DNA of 64,000 nucleotides from Paraburkholderia metrosideri (GCF_904848625.1 NZ_CAJHCP010000011.1:124001-188000), one strand, 5' to 3'; positions 42,357 through 53,595 are shown, counted from the stretch's first letter. Program-made: numbers and translations. The notes: generated by a model not told the origin, from the letters alone.

Positions 42357-43739
42357 TCAGTTCAGCCGCATCCGTTGAAGTTTGTTGTACAGCGTCTTCG
42401 GACTGATCCCCAGCAGCGACGCCGCCCGGTGACGCGTGCCGCCAACCGCATCGAGCGTGGCACGAATCAGCATTTCCTCGACATCCGCGAGCGGGGTGCC
42501 GACCGTGACCTGCACGCGGCTGCCGTTCAGATCACGACCGTTTGCCGAGCCGGTGTCGTCGGCGCGTAGCGACTCCAGCACGTCACCTGAAGCGTGATAC
42601 GCACGGCGTACACGTTCCTGCAATTCGCGCACGTTCCCTGGCCATTCGTACGCGAGACATTCGCGCAGGAAGTTGGGTCCCACCTGCTTCGCGCCCTCGG
42701 ACGCACCACGCGCGGCGGCTTCGCGATTCAATTCGTCGACCACGGCCTGGGCGATCAGCGCCGGATCTTCGCCGCGTTCACGCAGCGGCGGCAAGGTCAC
42801 GGCCGCCGCTTCGAGACGTAACGCGAGATCTTCGATCAGACTGCCGTCCGCCACGGCGGCGCGCGGCGTCTTGCGGGTCGACGCGATGAGGCGGAAATCC
42901 GTTGCCACCTGGTTGGTGCCGCCGACTCGCATGAAGGTCTGCGAATCGAGCGCGCGCAGCAGCGCCTCCTGCTGCGCGTGCGGCAACTCGGCGATCTCGT
43001 CGATAAACAACGTGCCGCCGCTGGCCTGTTCGAACAGGCCGGGTTCGCGATGTTCGGCGCCGTTGAACGCGCCGCGTTCGTGGCCGAGCAACAGACTCTC
43101 GAGCGAACGCTGCGCGCCGCCATTGGACGCGCCACGGCTATCCAGCGTGACGAAAGGTCCTTTGCGGCGGCGGCTCATGTCGTGCAGCGTGCGCGCTGCT
43201 ATCTGCTTGCCGGTGCCGGGTTCGCCGGAAATCAGCACGGCTGCCTCGGTCGGCGCGATATGTTCGATCGTGTCGTACACGTGCTGGATCGTGCCGCTAC
43301 GGCCAAGCATGGACCCGAACCGGCCGAGCTGGCGCAGCGATGCGCGCAGGGTCTGCACTTCCTCGGTCAACTCGTACGGCCGCGGAATGCGTGCAAGCAG
43401 GCTGCGCAGGCGAGGAATGTTGACCGGCTTGAGCAGGTAGTCCCAGATGCCGTGTCGCAGGCCTTCAATGGCGCTTTCGACTGTTGCATTGCCGGTCATC
43501 ACGATCACCGGCAATGCGCCGCCCGGCGGATGGGCGGGGAGGTGCTGCAACAGATCGAGTCCGCTGCCGTCCGGCAGATTCAAGTCGACCAGCACGACAT
43601 CGGGGATAAATCGCGTCAGCGCCGCGCGGGCCTCGGCAATCGTGGTCGCGGTATCGACGGAAAACCCGTCGGCCGCGAGGATGGCGGACAGGCCTGACAG
43701 GCTATTGGGATCGTCTTCAACAATCAGGGCGTGTGGCAT
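42357..43739 (-). CDS. NtrC-like response regulator with variant GAFNGA loop
   Basis: A 460-residue regulator. The receiver domain (1-120) has the phosphoacceptor Asp52 (VLVDLNLPDGSG) and the Lys in LLKPVN. The AAA+ domain (about 145-380) has Walker A GEPGTGK (172-178) and Walker B GTLFIDEIAEL. The C-terminal Fis-type helix-turn-helix ends in HRAASLLGISPKTLYNKLQRM. The loop that contacts sigma-54 reads GAFNGA (223-228), not GAFTGA, and the segment before it (DSRGASNGGAQ) also departs from the usual CGA-type sequence. No sensor kinase gene is adjacent, so it is an orphan here. Confidence 0.9.
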   Translation of the reverse strand: MPHALIVEDDPNSLSGLSAILAADGFSVDTATTIAEARAALTRFIPDVVLVDLNLPDGSGLDLLQHLPAHPPGGALPVIVMTGNATVESAIEGLRHGIWDYLLKPVNIPRLRSLLARIPRPYELTEEVQTLRASLRQLGRFGSMLGRSGTIQHVYDTIEHIAPTEAAVLISGEPGTGKQIAARTLHDMSRRRKGPFVTLDSRGASNGGAQRSLESLLLGHERGAFNGAEHREPGLFEQASGGTLFIDEIAELPHAQQEALLRALDSQTFMRVGGTNQVATDFRLIASTRKTPRAAVADGSLIEDLALRLEAAAVTLPPLRERGEDPALIAQAVVDELNREAAARGASEGAKQVGPNFLRECLAYEWPGNVRELQERVRRAYHASGDVLESLRADDTGSANGRDLNGSRVQVTVGTPLADVEEMLIRATLDAVGGTRHRAASLLGISPKTLYNKLQRMRLN

Positions 43740-44063
43740 GGCGAGCGCTATTTTCTAGATGGATGGAGTACCCGGAGTGCCGTTCTACTGACTGGCGTGC
43801 AACCGGGTGCGATAGCTGGCCGGTGTGGTCGGGCACTGGGTCGCGAGCCGGCGTTTGCCCGAGCTACCCGGCAATGGCTGGGCGGCAGGCGGAAGCACGG
43901 CGTCAGGCATGCAGGCAGCATGCCGGGTGCGACGATGGCGATTCGACTCACGTAGTTCTGGTCCTTGGGTTTCTGGGTTTAACAGCTGCGCGCCTATGTT
44001 GTAATTCTCATACGACATCTTCTGTCGAATGGGCGCGCCTCGGTAGTTCCTTCAGTCGGTCTG
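43740..44063. other. 324-base gap upstream of the response regulator gene
   Basis: The gap lies between the regulator start and the 3' end of the csbD-like gene, both on the minus strand. It should hold the regulator promoter. I see no convincing gene, strong promoter or repeat in it. Confidence 0.5.
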
Positions 44064-44270
44064 TCAGAAATCCCGGTTACTGTCGAAAAAGCGGCGAACT
44101 TCCAGTTCCGCCTCTTCGCGGCTCTTGCCGTATCGTTCCTGGATCAATCCGGCGAGTTTGTCCGCGCGGCCTTCCGCCTTGGTGAGCTCGTCGTCAGTCA
44201 ACTCACCCCATGCGGTTTTCGCTTTACCGACCATCTGTTTCCACTTGCCTTCCGCGATGTCGTTATTCAT
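44064..44270 (-). CDS. CsbD family stress-response protein
   Basis: A 68-residue, charged, helical protein. The family pattern is clear: an N-terminal MNNDIAEGKWKQMVGKAKTAWGELTDDEL, then AEGRADKLAGLIQERYG and a C-terminal EEAELEVRRFF. CsbD-like proteins are induced by general stress in several bacteria; their molecular role is unknown. The ATG at 44270 has a GGGAGAG ribosome binding site ahead of it; the longer frame from 44285 begins with TTG inside that site and is rejected. Confidence 0.9.
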   Translation of the reverse strand: MNNDIAEGKWKQMVGKAKTAWGELTDDELTKAEGRADKLAGLIQERYGKSREEAELEVRRFFDSNRDF

Positions 44271-44464
44271 GGTTCTCTCTCCCAAGTTGAAGAAAATAAT
44301 CCATACGGCGTTTCTTCAATTCAAGCATGAATCGTGCCAATGCGATTTGCTATGGGTTATCAAGGGTTTGTCGGATGAGTCACGGGAAGTTTGAGAACAT
44401 GGGTGGGCAAATTCGAGACAGGCGCCGGTAAAGTTTTCCTCCACCATACACGGCGACGCAGAAA

Positions 44465-44495
44465 AGAAAAAGCGCCCAAATTGGGCGCTTTTTTT
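44465..44495 (-). terminator. Terminator of efp
   Basis: AAGCGCCC (44470-44477) pairs with GGGCGCTT (44483-44490) around a five-base loop; A and T runs flank both sides. It lies about 70 bases past the efp stop on the minus strand. Confidence 0.88.
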
Positions 44496-44562
44496 CCGAT
44501 TTCTTTCTCAGCTCCGGCGTTGCGCGGAAGCTGGATTCATCTGGCGGGCTTTGACGCGCAAA

Positions 44563-45120
44563 TTATGCGCGGCTGCGGTACTCGTGGGTACGCGTGTCGA
44601 TTTCGATCTTGTCGCCGATGCTGCAGAAGAGCGGCACTTGCAGTTCGAAACCGGTGTTCAGCTTCGCGTTCTTCAGAACCTTACCCGACGACGTGTCGCC
44701 CTTGACAGCCGGTTCCGTGTAAATGATTTCGCGAACCAGCGTGGTCGGCAGTTCGACCGAGATCGCCTTCTCGTTGTAGAACACGACTTCGCAAGCCATG
44801 CCGTCTTCGAGGTAGTGAAGGGCGTCGCCCATCATTTCGCCTTCGACTTCGAACTGGTTGTAGTCAGCGTCCATGAACACGTACATCGGGTCAGCGAAGT
44901 ACGAGTACGTGACTTCCTTGCGTTCCAGCACGACGACGTCGAACTTGTCGTCTGCCTTGTACACGCTTTCCATGCCTGCGCCGGTCAGCAGGTTCTTGAA
45001 CTTCATCTTGACGACGGCGGAGTTGCGGCCCGATTTGTTGTATTCGGCCTTTTGCACGACCATTGCGTCAGCGCCGATCATCACGACGTTGCCGGTGCGG
45101 AGTTCCTGTGCGGTCTTCAT
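44563..45120 (-). CDS. efp: Elongation factor P, Arg32 type
   Basis: A 185-residue tRNA-shaped factor that relieves ribosome stalling at polyproline stretches. Three beta-barrel domains are present (about 1-63, 65-125, 128-185). The tip of the domain I loop reads NKSGRNSA, with Arg32 in place of the lysine modified in E. coli. In this group Arg32 is rhamnosylated by EarP, whose gene lies directly upstream on the same strand. Sequence therefore supports the rhamnosylation branch of EF-P activation. A 412-base gap separates efp from earP, so efp may have its own promoter. Confidence 0.97.
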   Translation of the reverse strand: MKTAQELRTGNVVMIGADAMVVQKAEYNKSGRNSAVVKMKFKNLLTGAGMESVYKADDKFDVVVLERKEVTYSYFADPMYVFMDADYNQFEVEGEMMGDALHYLEDGMACEVVFYNEKAISVELPTTLVREIIYTEPAVKGDTSSGKVLKNAKLNTGFELQVPLFCSIGDKIEIDTRTHEYRSRA

Positions 45121-45532
45121 AAAAAACTGTCCTGTACGAAATGAGTAGCTTCAACTTTTGCTCAACGGCATACGGCGCAAGCGGCTTCGGCGCTTCTTTC
45201 ACTGGATGCCGCGCCGTTTGCGGTGCGGTTTGATACCAGTGCGTGAGAAGCGTGGCCGGTTGCTGCGATGACCGGCGGCGGGGCCGTAGCCTCGTGATTC
45301 CCACCGATCTTCGACAATCCGTTACCTGCTTTTTACCCGGTGCGGGCGTGATCGCGAGTGGCGCCGATCCACACCATACGTCCCTTTTTTGACATTTCCG
45401 CCACGGCCTCGACGGTGGGTGGCAGGAGGGCATCTTTTTCGATGCTCCCGACCCAATGACGTTGACCACGCGGGGAGGAGGTTCGTTGTTGCAATCGGGC
45501 CGCGCTTGCGTCGTCGGCCGTTGGATAACCGC
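45121..45532. other. 412-base gap between earP and efp
   Basis: Both flanking genes are on the minus strand, so this gap holds the earP 3' end and the efp leader or promoter. Several frames cross it but none has a family signature. I could not place a convincing promoter by eye. Confidence 0.5.
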
Positions 45533-46738
45533 TTATTTTAACTGAGTTTTTGCGAACAAGGCCAGATTTCCCGCGAGGTCGCCGACTTGCGTGAGTTCGC
45601 CGGCCCATTCGGCTGCGCGTAGTTTTAGCGCCGGGTAGTGGCGCTGGAATTCGGTCCAGTCGGGACGGCCTGCGCCGTTCCACGCGTGCCAGAAGCGCGC
45701 CAGTGCTGCGCGTGTGTCGTCGGGCAGGCTGCGGGCGTAGTGGGCGAGCGCGGCGTCGAGCTTCGGCAGATGGGCGTCGTCGGCTTGCGGGTAGATATGC
45801 CAGATGAAGGGCTTCGCGGCCCACTGGGCGCGCACGAACGAATCTTCGCCGCGCACGAAATTGACGTCGCTCGCCCACAGCAACGCGTCGTAGCCGGGTT
45901 GTTCGGTGAAAGCGAGGGCGTGCGCGCTGAGGCTGCCGAGCGTGGCGTGCGAGCCCGCGGCAAACGACGGTAAGCCAAAGAAACGCGCTATCGCGCCGGA
46001 TATACGTCCTTCCGGGACCAGCAGGACGACCGGCGTGGCGCTGTCGCGCCATTGTTCGAGCAGGCTGTCGACGGCAAGGTTTTCGTACGCGAACAGCGAG
46101 ATTACGGTGACCTCGGCAGGAGGCGGTGGCTGGCCGGTGGCGTTGAGCCACCACGCTTGCCGCGCGTCCGGCGATGCCTCGAAGGCCGCGCGGGCCGCGT
46201 CGAGTTGCCGTTCCTTCAGAACGCCGCCCGTGCCGGGGCCCAGTCCCGGGAAAAAGAACGTCTTGGTCAGCGGATAACGCGGATGCGGCGACGGACGCAG
46301 ATGAAAGTCCGCGACCCAGTCCTCGGCACTCAGATATTCGAGGTTGAGCCATACCGGCGTGCGCTCGCACTGGGCCATCGCGGCAACGTAGATGGACGGC
46401 AGTTCGCAGGCGAATGCTTCGATCACGACATCGGCCACTTCGACCGTGTCGCCGGCATGCGACGGCTCGTGCCAGTGTTCGACGACGATTGCGCCGATCG
46501 TCTGACGCGCGCGGTCGAGTGCGAGCGATGGGCACAGTTTCTGGAACGCGTGCAGATCGTCGACGAACACCCGCACCTGCCAGCCGTGTTCGTCTGCAAG
46601 TTGGCGTGCGAGACGCCAGCACACGCCGATATCGCCGAAATTGTCGATGACTGCGCAGAAGATGTCACAGGAGATTGCCGCAAGTGGCGTGGCGGGTTGG
46701 CCGGCGGCGGGTTCGGTGACAGAAGAGGCTGAGGACAT
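45533..46738 (-). CDS. earP: EF-P arginine rhamnosyltransferase EarP
   Basis: A 401-residue inverting glycosyltransferase that transfers rhamnose from dTDP-L-rhamnose to Arg32 of EF-P. The N-terminal motif DNFGDIGVCWRLARQL holds Asp32 and Asp36, matching the catalytic aspartates described for EarP; the sugar-nucleotide region includes RGEDSFVRAQWAAKPFIWHIYPQ. Two GT-B half-domains are visible, about 25-190 and 210-390. The first 22 residues are a nonconserved leader. The efp gene follows on the same strand, and dTDP-rhamnose must come from genes outside the window. Confidence 0.94.
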   Translation of the reverse strand: MSSASSVTEPAAGQPATPLAAISCDIFCAVIDNFGDIGVCWRLARQLADEHGWQVRVFVDDLHAFQKLCPSLALDRARQTIGAIVVEHWHEPSHAGDTVEVADVVIEAFACELPSIYVAAMAQCERTPVWLNLEYLSAEDWVADFHLRPSPHPRYPLTKTFFFPGLGPGTGGVLKERQLDAARAAFEASPDARQAWWLNATGQPPPPAEVTVISLFAYENLAVDSLLEQWRDSATPVVLLVPEGRISGAIARFFGLPSFAAGSHATLGSLSAHALAFTEQPGYDALLWASDVNFVRGEDSFVRAQWAAKPFIWHIYPQADDAHLPKLDAALAHYARSLPDDTRAALARFWHAWNGAGRPDWTEFQRHYPALKLRAAEWAGELTQVGDLAGNLALFAKTQLK

Positions 46739-47074
46739 GGTGGCCTGAGGTGCGGATCGAACGGTTGACGAAGGGGCGGCCGTGGTTGACGCGGCACGGT
46801 ACGGTTCACGCGAGTCGAGGCGATAAACGAGGCATGCGGTCGAGCAATGACCCTGTCGAGGCTGCCTATAAGGTTAGCGTGGCTGGCTGAAGAGGCTGAA
46901 CGCTTAAGCAGCCGGCCGCGCCCGATTCGACGCGGCACCGGCTTCGAACGCCTGCAGAATGTTCTAAACTGGCGATTCTAAAGCCTCGTCCGCGATTGCG
47001 CGCGCCAGCCAGAGTCAGGCACGCGGCACGCAGGGCCCGGCCTCGCGAGACTGTTCCCACCCAACCGATCCTGC
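46739..47074. other. 336-base gap between divergent earP and uvrC
   Basis: No gene is supported here. Two copies of TTCTAAA with a 13-base spacer lie at about 46962-46982, near the uvrC side, and may be part of its promoter region. Promoters for both genes should be in this gap. Confidence 0.45.
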
Positions 47075-49312
<2,238 letters not shown>

Positions 49313-49649
49313 GCGGCGCGACGGAGCGGTCGGCGAGCAGCTGACCTTTGGCGGCTGGGTGGCGGTAGCAGGCGCAATCGGGTATCCGCAGGCTCAAGCG
49401 GCCTGCGCGGTTACCGGCAAGCACGGCCGCGAGGTATCGATATCCGATCTCAATGCTGCCGATGTGCGACAACAGGTATCCCTTCCAGCCTGCGCGCAGG
49501 CGTTCAGTCGGCGCGCGTCAATCCGCTGGAGGGCAGCCACCAAATCCTCAAGGCAGCCCCTCCCGCCAGGCCCCGTCCGCCGCTTTGCTTGTGGCAGGCC
49601 CTGCGACACGGCACAATTGCATCTCCCTCGTCAGACGCTGCGCCTGCCC
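49313..49649. other. 337-base gap between uvrC and pgsA
   Basis: Same-strand gap. The open frames crossing it lack family features. No clear terminator or promoter was seen. Confidence 0.5.
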
Positions 49650-50243
49650 ATGCCGTTCAATTTCCCGATTTTCCTGACTTGGCTGCGGATCGTTCTGATT
49701 CCGCTGGTCGTCGGTGTGTTCTATCTGCCCGACATGATGATGAGCCCCGCGCACCGTAATCTCGCGGCCGCGACGATCTTCATCCTGGCGGCGCTGACCG
49801 ACTGGTTCGACGGCTTTCTGGCCCGCAAATGGAATCAGACCTCCGCGTTCGGCGCGTTTCTCGATCCGGTCGCCGACAAGCTGATGGTGACGGCCGCATT
49901 GCTCGTGCTCGTGCAACTCGCGCGCATTGACTCGGCCATCGCGCTCGTGATCGTCGGACGCGAAATTGCGATCTCCGCGTTGCGCGAGTGGATGGCACAG
50001 ATTGGCGCGTCGAAGAGTGTGGCGGTGAATTCGCTTGGCAAGCTCAAGACCGTCTGTCAGATGGTGGCAATCCCGATGCTGTTGTTTTACGGTCCGCTGC
50101 CGTTTGGCGCAGGCGTCTCGGTCGACACGCGTGTGTGGGGCCTGTGGCTGATCTATCTCGCCGCGTTCCTGACGATCTGGTCAATGCTCTACTACATGAA
50201 GCTTGCATGGCCGCAAATTCGTGAACGGGGTGGCGTCGCCTGA
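49650..50243 (+). CDS. pgsA: CDP-diacylglycerol-glycerol-3-phosphate 3-phosphatidyltransferase
   Basis: A 197-residue inner-membrane enzyme that makes phosphatidylglycerol phosphate. The CDP-alcohol phosphotransferase motif is complete: Asp51, Asp54, Gly55, Ala58, Arg59, Gly68, Asp72 and Asp76. About six membrane segments are visible. The ATG at 49650 was chosen over the longer frame from 49209, which overlaps uvrC and has no conserved sequence. uvrC and the tRNA-Gly and tRNA-Cys genes flank it as in E. coli. Confidence 0.95.
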   Translation: MPFNFPIFLTWLRIVLIPLVVGVFYLPDMMMSPAHRNLAAATIFILAALTDWFDGFLARKWNQTSAFGAFLDPVADKLMVTAALLVLVQLARIDSAIALVIVGREIAISALREWMAQIGASKSVAVNSLGKLKTVCQMVAIPMLLFYGPLPFGAGVSVDTRVWGLWLIYLAAFLTIWSMLYYMKLAWPQIRERGGVA

Positions 50244-50358
50244 TTTTTAATCGCGGCGGCAACGGCTGTTGAGAGGGACGAAGAGGGCGCAGAAGTTCGC
50301 CCAAACGGGGCGGAAGAACGAGTCAAAAATTTTATTTAAAAAAGATTCGCAAAGGGGG

Positions 50359-50387
50359 TTGACGCATTTCGGTCGTTTCTCCATAAT
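50359..50387 (+). promoter_or_regulatory. Sigma-70-type promoter of the tRNA-Gly/Cys genes
   Basis: TTGACG (50359-50364), a 17-base spacer and CATAAT (50382-50387) form a good promoter. Transcription from about 50394 would give a leader of about 78 bases before the first tRNA. Confidence 0.78.
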
Positions 50388-50471
50388 CTCGTTTCTCCGA
50401 TGCACGCAGTTTGAAGCGACGGAGCAGTAACAGAGTAGTTGCAGTAAATTGGCAGCAGTAAGCAGCACAAT

Positions 50472-50547
50472 GCGGGAGTAGCTCAGTTGGTAGAGCGCAA
50501 CCTTGCCAAGGTTGAGGTCGCGAGTTCGAGCCTCGTCTCCCGCTCCA
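50472..50547 (+). tRNA. tRNA-Gly (GCC), first copy
   Basis: A 76-base cloverleaf: acceptor GCGGGAG pairs with CTCCCGC, the anticodon loop reads TTGCCAA (anticodon GCC), the T arm has GAGTTCGAGCC, and CCA is encoded at 50545-50547. Confidence 0.97.
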
Positions 50548-50611
50548 GATTTTTGAAGCACCGCGTTGTTTGGCGTAGTAAAAAGTGCAGCGCGTTGTGA
50601 AGCAGTTCAAT

Positions 50612-50687
50612 GCGGGAGTAGCTCAGTTGGTAGAGCGCAACCTTGCCAAGGTTGAGGTCGCGAGTTCGAGCCTCGTCTCCCGCTCCA
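50612..50687 (+). tRNA. tRNA-Gly (GCC), second copy
   Basis: Identical over all 76 bases to the first copy, which starts 140 bases upstream. The 64-base spacer differs from the downstream sequence. Encoded CCA is at 50685-50687. Confidence 0.97.
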
Positions 50688-50796
50688 TACATAAGGGGAA
50701 GCAACGCTTCCCTTTTTGTTTGATGGGCTGGCCATTACGGTCCTGTCGCCCACCAGACAAATCTGCGAGCCTGCAGCTAGGTTCCAGTCCGCTTGC

Positions 50797-50870
50797 GGCG
50801 CGATAGCAAAGCGGTTATGCAGCGGCCTGCAAAGCCGTTTAGGCCGGTTCGACTCCGGCTCGCGCCTCCA
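50797..50870 (+). tRNA. tRNA-Cys (GCA)
   Basis: A 74-base cloverleaf: acceptor GGCGCGA pairs with TCGCGCC, the anticodon loop reads CTGCAAA (anticodon GCA), and CCA is encoded at 50868-50870. It follows the tRNA-Gly pair by 109 bases and probably shares their transcript. Confidence 0.96.
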
Positions 50871-50881
50871 GTAGTTGATGT

Positions 50882-50918
50882 AAAGAAAAGCCCCGACAAG
50901 TCGGGGCTTTTCTTTTTT
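50882..50918 (+). terminator. Terminator of the tRNA-Gly/Cys transcript
   Basis: AAAGAAAAGCCCCGAC pairs with GTCGGGGCTTTTCTTT around a two-base loop, with a T run at the end. It lies 12 bases past tRNA-Cys. Confidence 0.93.
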
Positions 50919-51102
50919 CTACGGCGCCCGCCGTACGATTCGCGCTTTTGCTCTATCCGTTCATGCAAAAGGCTGCCACGTCGATCCCTCGACGCCATGC
51001 GCTGGTTTCATCTGCAAGCAGCTCTACCTACCTATCAGACGTTCTGTCGCGCGCGCGCAGCTATAGTGAGGCGCTCAAGTCCAAAGCCATCACATTCAAC
51101 CC

Positions 51103-51507
51103 ATGCGCAAGCAGGACATTCGCCGTCGTTCGTTCTACTTGCGCGTGATCTATGCACTCTGCCTGGTCGGCGCAACGTGGACTCATTTTCAAGTGGCGTT
51201 AGTCCATGGCCTGGATTGGGACTATGGCGGTGTCGCGCGACTCACGCAGGTCTACTGGACCTCGCTGCTGTTCGTCGATCCGCTCATCGCACTGCTTCTG
51301 CTGGTGATGCCGGGAGCAGGGCTGATACCCTGCGTCGCCGTCATCGTGACCGATGTGGCGCACAATTCGTGGTTCGCGTTGCATCATCCCGTTCGCATGG
51401 ATCTGTATCTTTCGCAGATCGTTTTTCTTTTGTTCGTCGCGTTCACCGTACGGACCGCGTGGCGTGGAGCCACGAGCCGGCGTACTGGACTGAGCGTGAT
51501 CGACTGA
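51103..51507 (+). CDS. Four-helix membrane protein of unknown function
   Basis: A 134-residue protein with four hydrophobic segments, about residues 13-33, 52-68, 70-88 and 102-118. The N-terminus MRKQDIRRRS is basic, which suggests it faces the cytosol. A VIVTDVAHNSWFALHHP motif between helices 3 and 4 contains His residues. I do not recognise the family. It lies between the tRNA cluster and the TraB/GumN gene on the same strand, with 55 bases to the latter. Confidence 0.75.
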   Translation: MRKQDIRRRSFYLRVIYALCLVGATWTHFQVALVHGLDWDYGGVARLTQVYWTSLLFVDPLIALLLLVMPGAGLIPCVAVIVTDVAHNSWFALHHPVRMDLYLSQIVFLLFVAFTVRTAWRGATSRRTGLSVID

Positions 51508-51562
51508 ATTGTTTGAATCACACGCCAGCTTTTTTGCGTGACTGTTTGTTCACCGAGGCCGC

Positions 51563-52312
51563 ATGTACCTACAACTCGCCGGCACCCACGTGCGTCTGCT
51601 TGGCTCGATGCATCTGTTTCCCACGACCAGTCGCAGAACGCCGCCGTGGGTCGCCGAGGCCTACGATTGGGCCGAAGCTCTGGTTTTCGAATCCGATCCG
51701 CCGACTATTCTGCCGTTCCTGAAGGCCATTTCGACGCCCAGCACAGCCCGGTTGCAACCGTTCGTCTCCGCAGACGCGTGGAACCAGCTCCAGGCGTTCT
51801 GGCCCACGGAGGGGCTGCTGGCGCCGCTCGCCGGATTGCGTCCATGGGCTGCGCTGATCGTCGCGCCGACGCTGTTTCAGCAGGTCGTCGAAGGCGTCGA
51901 GCCGCGTATGATGCGCTCCGCGCTTGCCCAGTCCAAACCCTACGAGTATCTGGAGACAGCCGGTGAGATAGCCGCCGCGCTCGAATCGATTCCACTCGAA
52001 GCAGTCGGCGCCGCACTCGATCTGCTGATGGCGGATCGCGGCGAGCCGCAGCGCACGCTCGAACGGATGCATGCGGCATGGCTTGACGGCGATCTTGAAG
52101 CTGTGCAGCAGATCGCCGTCGAGTCGCCGATGTTCAATCTGCCCGGCGTTCGCCAGGCCATTCTCGACAGACGTAATCGTGCATGGGCCGCGCGTCTGGC
52201 GCAGCGGACCGGGCGGCCGGAGCGGACGCTGGTGGTCGTCGGTGCGCTGCATCTGTGCGGTCCGGGCAATCTGATTGAATGCCTCGCGCATCCCGTCGAA
52301 GAGGTCTTTTAA
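51563..52312 (+). CDS. TraB/GumN family protein
   Basis: A 249-residue protein with the TraB/GumN pattern: LLGSMHLFP at the start, ALVFESDP with a conserved glutamate, RNRAWAARL near residue 203, and VVVGALHLCGPGNL near the end, the GxxH pair typical of the family. Related families include Tiki-type metalloproteases and the enzyme group around erythromycin-esterase-like folds; activity here is not known. No signal peptide or lipobox is visible, unlike many GumN proteins, so it may be cytosolic. Confidence 0.82.
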   Translation: MYLQLAGTHVRLLGSMHLFPTTSRRTPPWVAEAYDWAEALVFESDPPTILPFLKAISTPSTARLQPFVSADAWNQLQAFWPTEGLLAPLAGLRPWAALIVAPTLFQQVVEGVEPRMMRSALAQSKPYEYLETAGEIAAALESIPLEAVGAALDLLMADRGEPQRTLERMHAAWLDGDLEAVQQIAVESPMFNLPGVRQAILDRRNRAWAARLAQRTGRPERTLVVVGALHLCGPGNLIECLAHPVEEVF

Positions 52313-52510
52313 GTGGCTGGTGGCTTGGGGCGATGTTCGGAGGCGCGGCACCATTTCGGATGAAATGGTCTGGGCCGCCCTGAAAATAGGGCCTGCGGCA
52401 ATCGCCTTTGACGGAACTCCGAAACTCCACCTCAATCCCACCGTAGGAAATGCCGCTATACACTAGCGGCCCCGTCTTCCGATCATCACGAAGGATCCAG
52501 AGAACACGAC

Positions 52511-53491
52511 ATGCAGGTTCCATCGACGCCCAGCAATGAAAGCGCCCGTATCGACACATTGCGTGCGCTGCAAATTCTCGATACGTCGCCCGAAGAGCGG
52601 TTCGACCGCCTGACGAGGCTTGCCAAACGCCTGTTCGGCGTGCCCATTGCGCTCGTGAGCCTCGTCGATGCGGACCGGCAGTGGTTCAAGTCGTGCGTCG
52701 GCTTGTCGGCGAGCGAAACGTCACGCGACGTGTCGTTCTGCGCGCACGCCATCCTCGGCGACGAACTCTTGCTAGTGCCGGACACGCTGGCGGACGAGCG
52801 TTTCTACGACAACCCGCTCGTCACGAACGATCCGAATATCCGTTTCTACGCGGGCTGTCCGCTGACGGTGGCCAATGGCAGCAGGCTGGGCACACTGTGT
52901 CTGATCGACGTCAAGCCACGCGGTCTCGATGCTGAAGAGCGTGAGTTGCTGCGCGATCTCGCCCGGATGGCCGAGCAGGAACTGGCGGCGGTGCAACTGG
53001 CCACGCTCGACGAACTGACGCTGCTGTCGAACCGGCGCGGTTTCGAAGCGCTCGCGCAGCATGCGTTGAATGTTTGCAAGCGGATGGAGAAACCCGCGTC
53101 ACTGCTGTTCTTCGACCTGAACGATTTCAAGCTGATCAACGACACCTTCGGCCATGCGGAAGGCGATCGCGCATTGCAGACCTTCGCGGAACTGCTGCGC
53201 ACGGCACTGCGTGAAAGCGACGTGATCGGGCGGCTCGGTGGAGACGAGTTCGTCGCGCTGCTGACCGACGCAGACAGCGCGGAAACGCATGAGGTCACCC
53301 GGCGTCTCACGCAGTTGCTCGACGCGCGCAATGCCGAAGAGCGGCGCGGTTATGAAATCCGGTATAGCGTGGGGCAGACATCTTATGATCCGTCGCGCCA
53401 TGTGTTGATTGCCGAACTGCTGGCGGCCGCCGATGCCGCGATGTACAGCCACAAGCAGGCGTCGAAAGCGCGCGGCGCGCGACGCGGTTGA
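52511..53491 (+). CDS. GAF-GGDEF diguanylate cyclase
   Basis: A 326-residue soluble signalling enzyme that makes cyclic di-GMP. An N-terminal GAF domain covers residues about 25-160 (RLAKRLFGVPIALVSLVD, SRDVSFCAHAIL, FYAGCPL). The GGDEF domain (about 165-320) keeps the active-site motif RLGGDEFVALL and an inhibitory I-site RESD five residues before GGDEF, so feedback by product is expected. FFDLNDFKLINDTFGH is the usual metal-binding strand. No membrane segment. Ligand of the GAF domain is unknown. Confidence 0.92.
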   Translation: MQVPSTPSNESARIDTLRALQILDTSPEERFDRLTRLAKRLFGVPIALVSLVDADRQWFKSCVGLSASETSRDVSFCAHAILGDELLLVPDTLADERFYDNPLVTNDPNIRFYAGCPLTVANGSRLGTLCLIDVKPRGLDAEERELLRDLARMAEQELAAVQLATLDELTLLSNRRGFEALAQHALNVCKRMEKPASLLFFDLNDFKLINDTFGHAEGDRALQTFAELLRTALRESDVIGRLGGDEFVALLTDADSAETHEVTRRLTQLLDARNAEERRGYEIRYSVGQTSYDPSRHVLIAELLAAADAAMYSHKQASKARGARRG

Positions 53492-53595
53492 TGCGTGTCG
53501 TCGTGGGCCCGGCAAATGGCCCGGAGCTGCCGCACGCGGCATAATTGTGCATGGTCGCCGCCGTGTCTGGCGGCGCGTTTTTTTTAAAGTATCCG

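Noticed and set aside
46423..46938. A 171-residue minus-strand frame over the earP start
   Set aside because: Out of frame with earP, which carries catalytic motifs; the translation is Ser/Arg/Pro-rich noise.
50948..51148. A 66-residue frame after the tRNA cluster
   Set aside because: It overlaps the better-supported membrane protein gene at 51103 and has no motif.
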